A stretch of 49,548 bases of DNA from Selenomonas sp. FOBRC6 (GCF_000286455.1 NZ_ALKG01000064.1:1-49548); one strand, 5' to 3'; counted from the first letter of the stretch, positions 18,547-26,985 are shown. Program-made: numbers and translations. The notes: a model not told the origin generated them from the letters alone.

Positions 18547-19608
18547 ATGATTGTGAAAAAAAGAAATGCACTGCTCACCGTATTATTCCTCCTCCTCGTA
18601 CTACTCGTCGGATGCGGCCAGGAGGAAACGGAGAATCCTGTCGCCGCGACATATACCTTCACGGATTCCGCAGGACGTACAGTCGAGCTTCCAAAACAGA
18701 TTGATCGCATCGCACCATCCGGCGGTCTTGCCCAGATGGCACTCTTTGCCATTGCTCCAGACAAGCTCGTCGGTATTTCCGGACAGTGGAAAGATGCAGC
18801 GCTCCCCTATGTAGGGGCTCAGTACCGCGATCTTCCCGTGCTCGGTCAGTTTTACGGCATGAAGAATTTCAACAAGGAGGCAGTGCTCTCTGTCAACCCG
18901 CAGGTCATTATTGACGTGGGGGAGAAAAAAGCGACCATTGTCGAGGATATGGATCAGATTCAGGCATCGCTCGGCATTCCTGTGATCTTCATCGAGGCGC
19001 GGCTCGACAATACCGATGAGGCATATCGTACACTGGGGAAAATCCTCGGCTGCGAAACGGAAGGAAATGCACTCGCTGATTACTGTCGCGCGGTGTATGC
19101 ACACAGCACGGAACTCGCTGCAAAAAACCAAAACAAGCCATCACTGCTCTACCTTGGCGGGGCACAGGGCAATATGGCAGTCGTCAAAGGGTCGTTCCAT
19201 GCACAGATTGTTGACCTGCTTGCCGATAATATTGCAGTGACAACAGCACCAGCCGAAGGCTCGATGAGTCAGGTATCGATGGAGCAGATTCTCGCATGGA
19301 ATCCCGAGGTTCTCGTGCTCGCAGCCGAAACAGAAGTAGACTTCGCCGCCCTCCCATCGCGTGAACTGCGTGCAGTGCAGTCACAGCGCGTTCTGCGCGT
19401 GCCATCGAAGCCATACGATTGGATGGGGCGCCCCCCCTCCGTCAATCGATTTATGGGGCTCTCATGGCTTGCGGCGCGTCTCTATCCCGAGAAATCCGGA
19501 ATTAATCTGCACGAGGAGATGAGAGCATACTATCGTCTCTTCTATCACTACGAACTAAGCGATGCGGAGTGTGATGCATTGCTCGCACGGGATCGTGTCC
19601 TCCCATGA
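18547..19608 (+). CDS. Metal-chelate ABC transporter binding lipoprotein, FecB/BtuF type
   Basis: A 353-residue lipoprotein: basic N-terminus, hydrophobic core and lipobox LLVGC, so it is anchored outside the cytoplasmic membrane. The mature part has the class III binding-protein layout, with TFTDSAGRTVELPKQIDRI at the start, LVGISGQWKD, NPQVIIDVG and the C-terminal lobe VLAWNPE-like EQILAWNPEVLVLAAE. Such proteins bind ferric siderophores, haem, cobalamin or other chelates; the ligand is unknown. A GTG at 18553 is an alternative start with better ribosome-site spacing. Confidence 0.9.
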   Translation: MIVKKRNALLTVLFLLLVLLVGCGQEETENPVAATYTFTDSAGRTVELPKQIDRIAPSGGLAQMALFAIAPDKLVGISGQWKDAALPYVGAQYRDLPVLGQFYGMKNFNKEAVLSVNPQVIIDVGEKKATIVEDMDQIQASLGIPVIFIEARLDNTDEAYRTLGKILGCETEGNALADYCRAVYAHSTELAAKNQNKPSLLYLGGAQGNMAVVKGSFHAQIVDLLADNIAVTTAPAEGSMSQVSMEQILAWNPEVLVLAAETEVDFAALPSRELRAVQSQRVLRVPSKPYDWMGRPPSVNRFMGLSWLAARLYPEKSGINLHEEMRAYYRLFYHYELSDAECDALLARDRVLP

Positions 19609-20618
19609 GCAGCGTTTCACCGCAGTTCAAACTCACCATATTGCTGTTCCTGCTGATTGCGATGATCTTCATTTCCTTCCTGCTAGGGCGATTCCATCTC
19701 AGCGCAGCGGATGTCATTTCTGTATTCGGCGGCTGGATGGGATTTGTGCCGGAAACACGCAGTGCCTCTCACGTCGTGATGGAACTGCGCCTTCCGCGCA
19801 TCATCGGGGCGGTCATGGTGGGGGCGGCACTCTCGGTCTCCGGAGCAGCCTATCAGGTGATGTTCCGCAACCCGATGGTCTCCCCCGCGATTCTCGGTGT
19901 CTCGGCGGGGGCAGCATTTGGGGCGGCAGTCGCGATCCTATGGAGTGTGCCCTCCTTTTTCGTCCACACGATGACATTTTTCGGAGGTCTGTGTGCGGTC
20001 GCGATTACCTACGTGATTGGCGCGAAGCTCTGTCGCGACGGCAATACGACACTCGCGATTATACTCTCCGGCATCATCGTGAGCACTCTATTCACATCCC
20101 TGCTCTCCATGATTAAGTATGTCGCCGATCCGTATGACAAGCTTCCTGTCATCGTTTACTGGCTGATGGGCAGCCTCGCCGCTATATCGCCGGACAGCCT
20201 TTTCTTTCCGCTCGTATTTATGGGCGCGGCATTTATCCCCCTCTTTCTCCTGCGATGGCGGATCAATCTGCTCTCCTTTGGCGATGAGGAGGCACAGACT
20301 CTCGGGATTCCCGTGGAACGACTCCGTCTCATCGTCATTCTCTGTGCCACACTCATGACGGCGGCAGCCGTTTCACTATCCGGCATCATCGGTCTGGTCG
20401 GTCTGATTGTGCCGCATCTTGTGCGCTTTATCGTGGGTCCGGACTTCCGCTTTCTCTTGCCTGGGTCGGCACTGATGGGCGGGCTGTTCCTGCCTGCCTC
20501 GGATAACCTCGCACGCACCCTGTGGACAATGGAGATCCCGCTTGGGATTCTCACATCGCTCTTCGGTGTCCCGTTCTTTCTCTATCTGCTGGTCAAATAC
20601 CATCATGGTTGGGACTGA
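19605..20618 (+). CDS. FecCD-family ABC transporter permease
   Basis: A 337-residue polytopic membrane protein with about nine to ten helices. It has RLPRIIGAVMVGAALSVSG, GVSAGAAFGAA, the GIPVERLRL coupling region and GLVGLIVPHLVRFIVGPD, all typical of FecC/FecD/BtuC permeases. It would form a homodimer across the membrane with the adjacent ATPase. The start overlaps the binding-protein stop (ATGA). The gene itself looks intact, unlike its ATPase partner. Confidence 0.93.
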   Translation: MSSVSPQFKLTILLFLLIAMIFISFLLGRFHLSAADVISVFGGWMGFVPETRSASHVVMELRLPRIIGAVMVGAALSVSGAAYQVMFRNPMVSPAILGVSAGAAFGAAVAILWSVPSFFVHTMTFFGGLCAVAITYVIGAKLCRDGNTTLAIILSGIIVSTLFTSLLSMIKYVADPYDKLPVIVYWLMGSLAAISPDSLFFPLVFMGAAFIPLFLLRWRINLLSFGDEEAQTLGIPVERLRLIVILCATLMTAAAVSLSGIIGLVGLIVPHLVRFIVGPDFRFLLPGSALMGGLFLPASDNLARTLWTMEIPLGILTSLFGVPFFLYLLVKYHHGWD

Positions 20619-20632
20619 GGAGGAATCGGTTG

Positions 20633-21082
20633 ATGCTTGAACTAAAAAATGTTTCCTGCGGCTACGACAGCACACGGATCTTTCGTAATATTTCGTTCTC
20701 TGTCATGCGCGGACAGCCCCTCTGTCTGCTTGGCCCGAACGGTGTTGGAAAGACGACGCTCTTCAAGACGATTCTTGGGCTGCTGCCCCCACTTGCAGGT
20801 GAAATTTTGCTATCCGGAGAGAATATGTCCGCGTGGACAGTCCAGGAGCGGGCACACCGCGTCGCCTATGTTCCGCAGACACACACGCCCCCGTTTCCAT
20901 TCACAGTCCGCGATATTGTGCTGATGGGGCGGGACGGCGTGTTTTTCGTGGGACAGACAAACGATGCAATCACAGAGGAACGGCTCACAAAACTGTATGG
21001 GGTCACCGCAAAGATTGTCGGGTATGAACACATCCCCGAGACACGCACCTGTGTCCCCCTCCCACCACAAGCTCATCAATGA
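20633..21082 (+). pseudogene. FecE-type ABC ATPase with internal in-frame deletion
   Basis: The 149-residue frame starts normally (RBS GAGGAGG; MLELKNVSCGY) with Walker A LLGPNGVGKTTLF and the Q-loop AYVPQTHTPPFPFTVRDIVL. Right after LMGR (about 20930) it jumps to DGVFFVGQTNDAITEERLTKLYGV, which is the C-terminal tail of the family. The missing 100-120 residues include the ABC signature, Walker B, D-loop and H-loop. Family members are about 250-265 residues. ATP hydrolysis should be impossible, so this is called a pseudogene although the frame is open. Confidence 0.85.
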
Positions 21083-21086
21083 GAAA

Positions 21087-21128
21087 CGGGGCTGCTGCAC
21101 GAAAGAAATGTGCAGCAGCCCCGATTTT
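21087..21128 (+). terminator. Terminator between convergent ATPase and nitrogenase-like genes
   Basis: A perfect 14-base-pair hairpin (21087-21100 with 21110-21123) with a 9-base loop, followed on the plus strand by ATTTTTC. It begins four bases after the ATPase stop and could also slow minus-strand transcripts. Confidence 0.9.
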
Positions 21129-21144
21129 TCATAGAGCAGCCATC

Positions 21145-22437
21145 TTATCCATGTATACCTGCGCGGACAGACAGTTCGCGCCTGAGGACGCTCCCGTTCC
21201 AGAGCATATCCTCGATGTGCCGTGCGCCGCGCAGTCCCATAAACGGCTGATCCGAGATGTGGAGCCGATCCACGACAGGATAAGAGACGGGGACGTAGAG
21301 CATCCTGCCCGGGTCGGCAAGCACGGACTCGCTGCTGCTCCCCATGAGCAGACCACGCTCCATCGCCGCGAGCACTCCCTGCGCCCGCGCCGTATCCGTC
21401 TCCTCGAGCTGCTCGTCCGCGATCTGTGCGGCAGCAGCGTCCTCGCGCAGCTGCGCTGCAACCACGAGGTGACGCACATCCGCCCACTCCGTCCGCAGTG
21501 CCTCGGCAAGACCCCACGCCGACGAGCGCGGCGCACGGATGAGCGCGGTATCAAAGAGCAGCTCTCCCCACGTATTCTTGAGATCGTTGATCCGCAGGAA
21601 GTCCCTGCGCTCCGCCGCCGCAATCTCCTCCATGGCATCCTCGCCGCGTACGGGCGGCAGTGCGGAAAAGATCGCCGCAAGCCACCGCTTCGTCCCCGCG
21701 CGGCCGTACGGTGGAAGCGGTGCGATATACGGCGTGCCGCAGTGCTGTTCGATGTGCTTTGCCGCTGCAAGCCCGAGCTCATCATGCACAACGATATTGA
21801 GCTCCGCCTGTGAGAGATCGCCAATGCTCTCGGGTGGCATGTCGCAACCGAATACGTGACGCACCTCATAGCCCGCCCCCGTCAACAGGCGTATAAGCTC
21901 CCGTACATCGTTCTCACCGTTGTAGTAGGATGAGGTCATGCCGATGAGGTTGACCCCGCGCCGCACCTCTCCCCGTGTCTCTCTGAGCAACACATCGAGC
22001 ATCGCGCAGGAAGCACGCGCCCATCCATCCGCAAAGCTGCCGACCAGCCCGCCGCTGTCAATAGCGACCACGGGGCAGGTCACCCCCGCCGCGCGTGCAA
22101 TCGCACCGACATCATCGCCGATCAGACTTGCCGAACTGCCGCTAATGACGGCGAGCAGCGCGGGCGGATGGTCGATATGCGGCTGCAGGGCTTCGCGCAG
22201 ATACTCCTCCGCACCGAACACAATTGCATCGTTGTCGAGCTGTGTGCACTTCATACGGTGCGAGATGTCGCTCTGGCTCTGCTCGATGTGCCGCTGCGTA
22301 AAGAGATAGCACCACAGCGGCCCGTTGACGATCACGGCGCAGCCGCGCAGCCCGGCAAAGAACGCCGCCGCACCGGTCAGCGCACAGCTCTCCATCCACA
22401 CGGACATATCGTCGAAGGAGAGAACCTCCTCATCCAT
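21145..22437 (-). CDS. Nitrogenase component 1-like subunit, NifK/NifE-N type
   Basis: A 430-residue protein of the oxidoreductase/nitrogenase component 1 family. N-terminal Cys18 (ESCALTGAAAFFAG) and Cys43 (GPLWCYLF) align with two of the three P-cluster-type ligands, but the third position, in SGSSASLIGDD, is Ser101 instead of Cys. DNDAIVFGAEEYL matches the NifK-like DNDYIFGGEDNL region. No FeMo-cofactor-type ligands are evident. It overlaps the NifD-like gene by eight bases and presumably forms a heteromer with it. The substrate is unknown and nitrogen fixation is not implied. Confidence 0.85.
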   Translation of the reverse strand: MDEEVLSFDDMSVWMESCALTGAAAFFAGLRGCAVIVNGPLWCYLFTQRHIEQSQSDISHRMKCTQLDNDAIVFGAEEYLREALQPHIDHPPALLAVISGSSASLIGDDVGAIARAAGVTCPVVAIDSGGLVGSFADGWARASCAMLDVLLRETRGEVRRGVNLIGMTSSYYNGENDVRELIRLLTGAGYEVRHVFGCDMPPESIGDLSQAELNIVVHDELGLAAAKHIEQHCGTPYIAPLPPYGRAGTKRWLAAIFSALPPVRGEDAMEEIAAAERRDFLRINDLKNTWGELLFDTALIRAPRSSAWGLAEALRTEWADVRHLVVAAQLREDAAAAQIADEQLEETDTARAQGVLAAMERGLLMGSSSESVLADPGRMLYVPVSYPVVDRLHISDQPFMGLRGARHIEDMLWNGSVLRRELSVRAGIHG

Positions 22438-23737
22438 AGATCAGCCCTCCTCTGTCCGTATGCCGATAGAGCACGTGCTCCATATCCTCGATGAGCTGCC
22501 GCTCCATCGCCCACCCGACCGTGGGCAGCTTGCCGAGCAGGATCTGCCGGAGCTCCACGTCCACGAGTTCATGCGTGGTAAAGACGAAATCCACCGACCG
22601 CAACAGTTCCTCGCTCGCGGGCTCCTCCACCGCAAGGATCGGTACATCCGTGCACTGCCGCAGCCCTTCCTCCACTGCGGTACGCTGCTCCTCGGTAAAG
22701 AGCGCGAGGAGGATGATCCCGGCGAGACGTACGCCCGCCTTTTCGATCAGACGCAGGAGAATCTCGGGCTGCAGCCAGTGCAGTTCGCGCCCGACGACCA
22801 GCACTGTGCGCCGCCCGTCAAGCATCTCCCGCGCACGCACGAGAATGCGCTCGAACGCCTCCTCCTCACGTCGAATCACCTCCTCCGCCTCCGACGCACG
22901 CCCGCACCGCGCACCGATGCAGCGCAGCCAATGCGCCGTCTCCTCCGCACCGCCCGCAAACGCCTCGGCAAAGTACGGCGTACCGAAGCGCGTATGCAGC
23001 TCCTCTGCGAACGCGACGAGCATCTCCTGCTTCTCGTCCGACATCGAACTGCCGAGCACAATGAGTAGCTCCGCCTCCGATACCGCCTGTATCTCATCCA
23101 GCGGCGTATAGGTGGGAAACTGTACCGTAAGCTGCAGTCCGATCCCCTCGAGCAGCCGCTTCAGCTCCTGCACATAGGAGCTGTAGAATCCGCCATAGTC
23201 CCCGAGAAACGCCACCGTCCCCTGCCGCACCCGCGCGGGTGGATGCATAAAGCGGTCGGTCAGCACACGCGCAACCGAGAGATAGCCGTCAAAGGATTCA
23301 TTGTCCAAAAAGCCGCTCGTGGGGACTGCCACAACAGGCAGATCGAGTTCCTCCTCCATCTCTTTCGCCACTGCCCGCGTATCGTCTCCGATGATGCCGC
23401 TAACGCAGGAGCCGCCGATAAAGACAGCATGCGGATGATACTTCTCCACCGCATAGCGGACGCACGCACGCAGACGCTCCGCCGCACCGAACACCGCGTC
23501 GCCCTCACCGATGCCGCTTGTGAGGAGCGGTACGGGCGACGGCGGTGCATACGTGCCCGCACCGACCAGACGGTGAAAGCTGCCGACATCCTTTTCACGC
23601 ACCACATGTGCACAGGAGCGTGGACTGTGAAAGATAACCAGTGCGCCCCGCGCGTACGAGAGCGCCCACCAGACAGCGGGCATACTGCAGCTGCACTGCG
23701 CACGCCGCACCCCCGCGCGTTTTACCTTAATTGCCAT
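22430..23737 (-). CDS. Nitrogenase component 1-like subunit, NifD type
   Basis: A 435-residue protein with all three cluster-ligand positions: Cys15/Cys17 (AQCSCSMPAVWWAL), Cys42 (SPRSCAHVV) and Cys111 (GGSCVSGIIGDD). SGFLDNESFDGY and the later YFAEAFAGGAEETAHWL fit nitrogenase-like enzymes of the non-fixing groups. The start is ATG 23737, with GGTGGAG upstream, 30 bases inside the longest frame. Its start overlaps by 11 bases the end of a short frame resembling a NifH C-terminus. It lies 42 bases after aroE, so it may now be driven from the pncB-aroE promoter. Confidence 0.88.
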   Translation of the reverse strand: MAIKVKRAGVRRAQCSCSMPAVWWALSYARGALVIFHSPRSCAHVVREKDVGSFHRLVGAGTYAPPSPVPLLTSGIGEGDAVFGAAERLRACVRYAVEKYHPHAVFIGGSCVSGIIGDDTRAVAKEMEEELDLPVVAVPTSGFLDNESFDGYLSVARVLTDRFMHPPARVRQGTVAFLGDYGGFYSSYVQELKRLLEGIGLQLTVQFPTYTPLDEIQAVSEAELLIVLGSSMSDEKQEMLVAFAEELHTRFGTPYFAEAFAGGAEETAHWLRCIGARCGRASEAEEVIRREEEAFERILVRAREMLDGRRTVLVVGRELHWLQPEILLRLIEKAGVRLAGIILLALFTEEQRTAVEEGLRQCTDVPILAVEEPASEELLRSVDFVFTTHELVDVELRQILLGKLPTVGWAMERQLIEDMEHVLYRHTDRGGLIYG

Positions 23738-23798
23738 ATTGCTCCACCAAGTCCTCCGGTTCCTCAACCGCCATCGGTGTCAGTACCGCAACGTATTC
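23727..23798 (-). pseudogene. Possible 3' remnant of a nifH-like gene
   Basis: Between aroE and the NifD-like gene, a different frame reads EYVAVLTPMAVEEPEDLVEQ then YGN and stop. NifH C-termini have the same pattern, a hydrophobic strand, Pro, then E-L-E-x-L and a Phe/Tyr-Gly (Azotobacter: PNPITMDELEELLMEFG, from memory). The frame ends 11 bases inside the NifD-like start, the close packing expected of a nifH-nifD pair, and has no start of its own. I infer that a nifH-like gene stood here and was deleted up to the aroE 3' end. The match is short. Confidence 0.5.
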
Positions 23799-24646
23799 CG
23801 TGCAAGCTCCTCACGCAGCACGCGCTTCATGAGTTCCACGTCGGGACGTTTCCCCGTCCAGAGATGAAATGCCTCTGCGCCCTGCGCGACAAGCATTGTC
23901 TCGCCGTTGATCGTTTCACATCCCCGCGCCCGTGCCTCGCCCAGAAAGCGCGTCTCAGCGGGCGTATATATCAGATCGTAGACGACCGCTGAGGGTTTTA
24001 TCATTGCCGCATCCACAGGCGGCATCTCCTCCGTGTGTGGTGTCATGCCCAGCGGCGTTGTCTGCACCACAATATCGGCATCGCTGCACGCAGCAATCCA
24101 CGCAGCATCATCAAAGGATACCGCCCGCACATCGCCGTCTGTCGCAAAGTCTGCCGCAAGTGCCGCGCCCTTTTCCACGCTGCGAACACCGATTGCGATA
24201 GAGGAAACGCCGCTGCGCAGAAGCCCCCACAGTGCTGCCCGCGCTGCGCCGCCCGCACCAATCAGTACGGCATTTTTTCCTGTGAGCGCAATCCCCCGCT
24301 CCGCAAATCCCGCAAGAAATCCCGCAACATCCGTATTGTGCCCGACCAACCTGCCGTCCTCAACCACTACGGTATTCACCGCCTGAATGCGCCGCGCGTC
24401 CTCGCTCAATGCATCCATCAGCGGGATGATCGCCGTTTTGAACGGGATCGTCACGTTAAATCCTGCAATCCCCGCATCATAGAGGCCACGCACCGCAGAC
24501 GCGAGGGCATCCGCACGCACGGGAAGAGCCGCATAGACATAGTCAAGCCCTGCGGCGTGCAGGGCTGCATTCTGTATGATCGGTGAGAGGCTGTGGGCGA
24601 TGGGTGCGCCGATGACGGCGAGCAGTCTTGTCTTTCCTGTAATCAT
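23780..24646 (-). CDS. aroE: Shikimate dehydrogenase
   Basis: A 288-residue enzyme with HSLSPIIQNAAL (shikimate-binding Ser pair), FNVTIPFK (catalytic Lys), VGHNTDVAGF (Asp) and the NADPH-binding GAGGAARAAL. It reduces 3-dehydroshikimate in the chorismate route. It starts seven bases after pncB. The last residues, RNTLRY, extend beyond the usual end and overlap the proposed nifH remnant in another frame, so the extreme C-terminus may be shaped by that deletion. Confidence 0.95.
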   Translation of the reverse strand: MITGKTRLLAVIGAPIAHSLSPIIQNAALHAAGLDYVYAALPVRADALASAVRGLYDAGIAGFNVTIPFKTAIIPLMDALSEDARRIQAVNTVVVEDGRLVGHNTDVAGFLAGFAERGIALTGKNAVLIGAGGAARAALWGLLRSGVSSIAIGVRSVEKGAALAADFATDGDVRAVSFDDAAWIAACSDADIVVQTTPLGMTPHTEEMPPVDAAMIKPSAVVYDLIYTPAETRFLGEARARGCETINGETMLVAQGAEAFHLWTGKRPDVELMKRVLREELARNTLRY

Positions 24647-24653
24647 ATATATC

Positions 24654-26111
24654 CTAACTATGCTTGCCGCGCATATCGTCGAGCAGTCCCATCTTGATCT
24701 CGTAATACATCGGTGTCATATCGAGATAGTGCCGATGCGGATTCTCGAAGCGCTGCTCCTCCGGCCAGATCTCCTCCGTCAGCTGCTTTTGCACATAGCG
24801 GCGAACCTCTTCCAGTGTCGGCAGCTGCTCCACGCGCTTGCCCGCACGCATATAGGGACGGCGCAGATTCACCGCCGTGACCCCCTCAAAGAAACGGTTC
24901 TTCCATGGCTTGCGCGGGTCAACATAGCGGAACGGCTTCGTGAGATCGATCTCCTCTCCCTGTACGGCGAGCATATCTGCGACCGCCTTGCCGTACCTGT
25001 CGTAGATACGGTAGAGATCCTTGAGTCCTGGATTCGTCAGCTTTTCCACATTCTCTGACATCTTGATGCGCGGCGAAAAGATGCCCGCATCCTCCACGGC
25101 GACGAGCTTGTAGACCGCACCAAAGACGGGGTCGGACTTCGCCGTTATCAGACGCTCGCCCACACCGAAGCTGTCCACCTGCGCGCCTTGGAGAAGGAGT
25201 GAGGAAATCGTAAACTCATCGAGGCTGTTCGACAGGATAATCTTGCAGTCCGCCAGCCCCGCCTCATCGAGCATCACGCGGATGCGCTTCGACAGATAGG
25301 CAAGGTCGCCCGAGTCGATGCGTACCCCCCCAAGGCGATGCCCCTGCGGCGCAAGCACCTCATGCGCCGTACGAATGGCATTCGGAATCCCCGAATGAAT
25401 GACATCGTAGGTATCGACGAGGAGCACGGTCGCCTGCGGATAGAGCTCCGCATATTTTTTGAACGCCGTGAACTCATCCTCGAAGAACATCACCCAGCTG
25501 TGCGCCATCGTCCCCGATATGGGAATGCCGAACTGCTGTCCTGCCGACACCGTTGCTGTCATATCGACACCACCGATGTATGCCGCGCGTGCGCCGTAGG
25601 TCGCAGCGTCCATGTTGTGCGCACGCCGCGCGCCGAAGTCCGACACCTTGCGCCCCTCTGCCGCACGCACGATGCGCGAAGCCTTCGTTGCAATCAGGGA
25701 CTGGTGATTGATCTGTGCGAGAATCGCCGTCTCGATCAGCTGCGCGTCAATGATGGGCGCAACAATCGTCATCAGCGGCTCGTCGGGATAGATAATCGTC
25801 CCCTCGGGGACGGCATAGATATCCCCACGGAAGCGGAAGCCGCGCAGGAACGACAAGAACTCCTCCGAAAACAGATTCTGTGCACGGAAATAGTCGATGT
25901 CCGCCTCCGAGAACGAGAGGTTTTCCACAAACTCAATAACGTGCTCAAGTCCGGCGAACACAGCATAGCCGCCCTTGTCCGGAACAGAGCGGAAGAAGAG
26001 GTCGAATGCAACGCGCACATCGCCGTGGCATTGATGAAAATATCCGTAGGACATTGTCATCTCGTAGAAATCCATCATCATCGACAAATTTCGCTTATCA
26101 AACTGCGTCAC
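24654..26111 (-). CDS. pncB: Nicotinate phosphoribosyltransferase
   Basis: A 485-residue enzyme of the long NAPRTase type. It has LSMMMDFYEMTMSYGYF near the N-terminus, FGARRAHNMDAATYGARAAY split over the active-site region, GTMAHSWVMFF and GGVRIDSGDLAYLSKRIR, the phosphoribosyl-binding signature. It forms nicotinate mononucleotide from nicotinate and PRPP, the entry to NAD by salvage. A consensus-like promoter precedes it, and aroE plus the nitrogenase-like genes follow on the same strand. Confidence 0.94.
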   Translation of the reverse strand: MTQFDKRNLSMMMDFYEMTMSYGYFHQCHGDVRVAFDLFFRSVPDKGGYAVFAGLEHVIEFVENLSFSEADIDYFRAQNLFSEEFLSFLRGFRFRGDIYAVPEGTIIYPDEPLMTIVAPIIDAQLIETAILAQINHQSLIATKASRIVRAAEGRKVSDFGARRAHNMDAATYGARAAYIGGVDMTATVSAGQQFGIPISGTMAHSWVMFFEDEFTAFKKYAELYPQATVLLVDTYDVIHSGIPNAIRTAHEVLAPQGHRLGGVRIDSGDLAYLSKRIRVMLDEAGLADCKIILSNSLDEFTISSLLLQGAQVDSFGVGERLITAKSDPVFGAVYKLVAVEDAGIFSPRIKMSENVEKLTNPGLKDLYRIYDRYGKAVADMLAVQGEEIDLTKPFRYVDPRKPWKNRFFEGVTAVNLRRPYMRAGKRVEQLPTLEEVRRYVQKQLTEEIWPEEQRFENPHRHYLDMTPMYYEIKMGLLDDMRGKHS

Positions 26112-26164
26112 AGTAGTGTCCCCCTATCGGGCAGAAAGAAATGGCATAACAATCATTCCTTTGC

Positions 26165-26193
26165 ATTATACCATTTCCCCAAGATTCACGCAA
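26165..26193 (-). promoter_or_regulatory. Promoter of pncB
   Basis: TTGCGT (26188-26193) and TATAAT (26165-26170) on the minus strand with 17 bases between. It would drive pncB, aroE and probably the two nitrogenase-like genes. Confidence 0.75.
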
Positions 26194-26203
26194 AAAGAGT
26201 TTT

Positions 26204-26944
26204 TCACAGAATTTCATTCTGTTTCGCGAGAAATTTCAAATCATCGCTCGTCAGTTTTGCCAACGGCAGAAGTTCGGGACGATGACGCAGCGTTGCGAGG
26301 AGCGACTGCTCACGCCGCCAGCGTGCAATCTCCGCATGATTGCCGGAGAGCAGGACATCGGGGACGGACTTTCCCTCGAATTCGCGCGGACGCGTGTACT
26401 GCGGATAGCCGAGCAGCACATCAAAAAACGAATCCGTCGGTGCAGACGTATCGTCGCCGAGCACGCCCGGCAGCATGCGCGCCGTCGCGTCCACGACGAG
26501 CATCGCAGGGATCTCCCCACCCGTCAGCACGAAGTCGCCGACGGAGATGAGACGGTCGGCGAGATCGTAGACGCGCGCATCAAAGCCCTCATAGTGTCCG
26601 CAGATAAGAATGAGCTGTTCGTATGCCGCCAGTTCCTTTGCCGTCTTCTGCGTGAACACCTCGCCCGCAGGATCGAAGATGATGGTGCACCGCCGTCCCT
26701 CACAGTCGGCGGTCTTGGCACGAATGTCACGCACGGCAGCATAAAGGGGCTCCGGCTTTAAGACCATCCCCGCCCCGCCGCCGCACGGGGTATCGTCCAC
26801 ATGACGGTGTTTATCCGTCGAATAGTCACGAAAATTTGTATAGTGAACATCCACTATGCCACGCTCTGCAGCTCGCCCAATGATGCTCGTGCCAAATACG
26901 CCCGCAAACATCTCGGGAAAGAGTGTCACAAGATCGATTCTCAT
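26204..26944 (-). CDS. trmD: tRNA (guanine-37-N1)-methyltransferase
   Basis: A 246-residue SPOUT methyltransferase. MRIDLVTLFPEMFAG is the family N-terminus; ILICGHYEGFDARV and GDFVLTGGEIPAML form the trefoil-knot SAM site. It methylates G37 of tRNAs to prevent frameshifting. The usual neighbours rpsP, rimM and rplS are absent; it stands alone between pncB and a divergent gene, with an extended -10 promoter (TGCTATAAT, 26977-26985) upstream. Confidence 0.96.
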   Translation of the reverse strand: MRIDLVTLFPEMFAGVFGTSIIGRAAERGIVDVHYTNFRDYSTDKHRHVDDTPCGGGAGMVLKPEPLYAAVRDIRAKTADCEGRRCTIIFDPAGEVFTQKTAKELAAYEQLILICGHYEGFDARVYDLADRLISVGDFVLTGGEIPAMLVVDATARMLPGVLGDDTSAPTDSFFDVLLGYPQYTRPREFEGKSVPDVLLSGNHAEIARWRREQSLLATLRHRPELLPLAKLTSDDLKFLAKQNEIL

Positions 26945-26976
26945 AGCTGCTCCCCTTCTATCTCATAATGCTCCCC

Positions 26977-26985
26977 ATTATAGCA
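26977..26985 (-). promoter_or_regulatory. Extended -10 element of trmD
   Basis: TGCTATAAT on the minus strand, 33 bases before the trmD start, without a good -35 box at standard spacing. Confidence 0.45.

Noticed and set aside
21145-23737. True nitrogenase for nitrogen fixation
   Set aside because: No nifH, nifE, nifN or nifB in the window, no cofactor-binding Cys/His pattern seen, and one cluster ligand replaced. Nitrogenase-like is the most that can be said.
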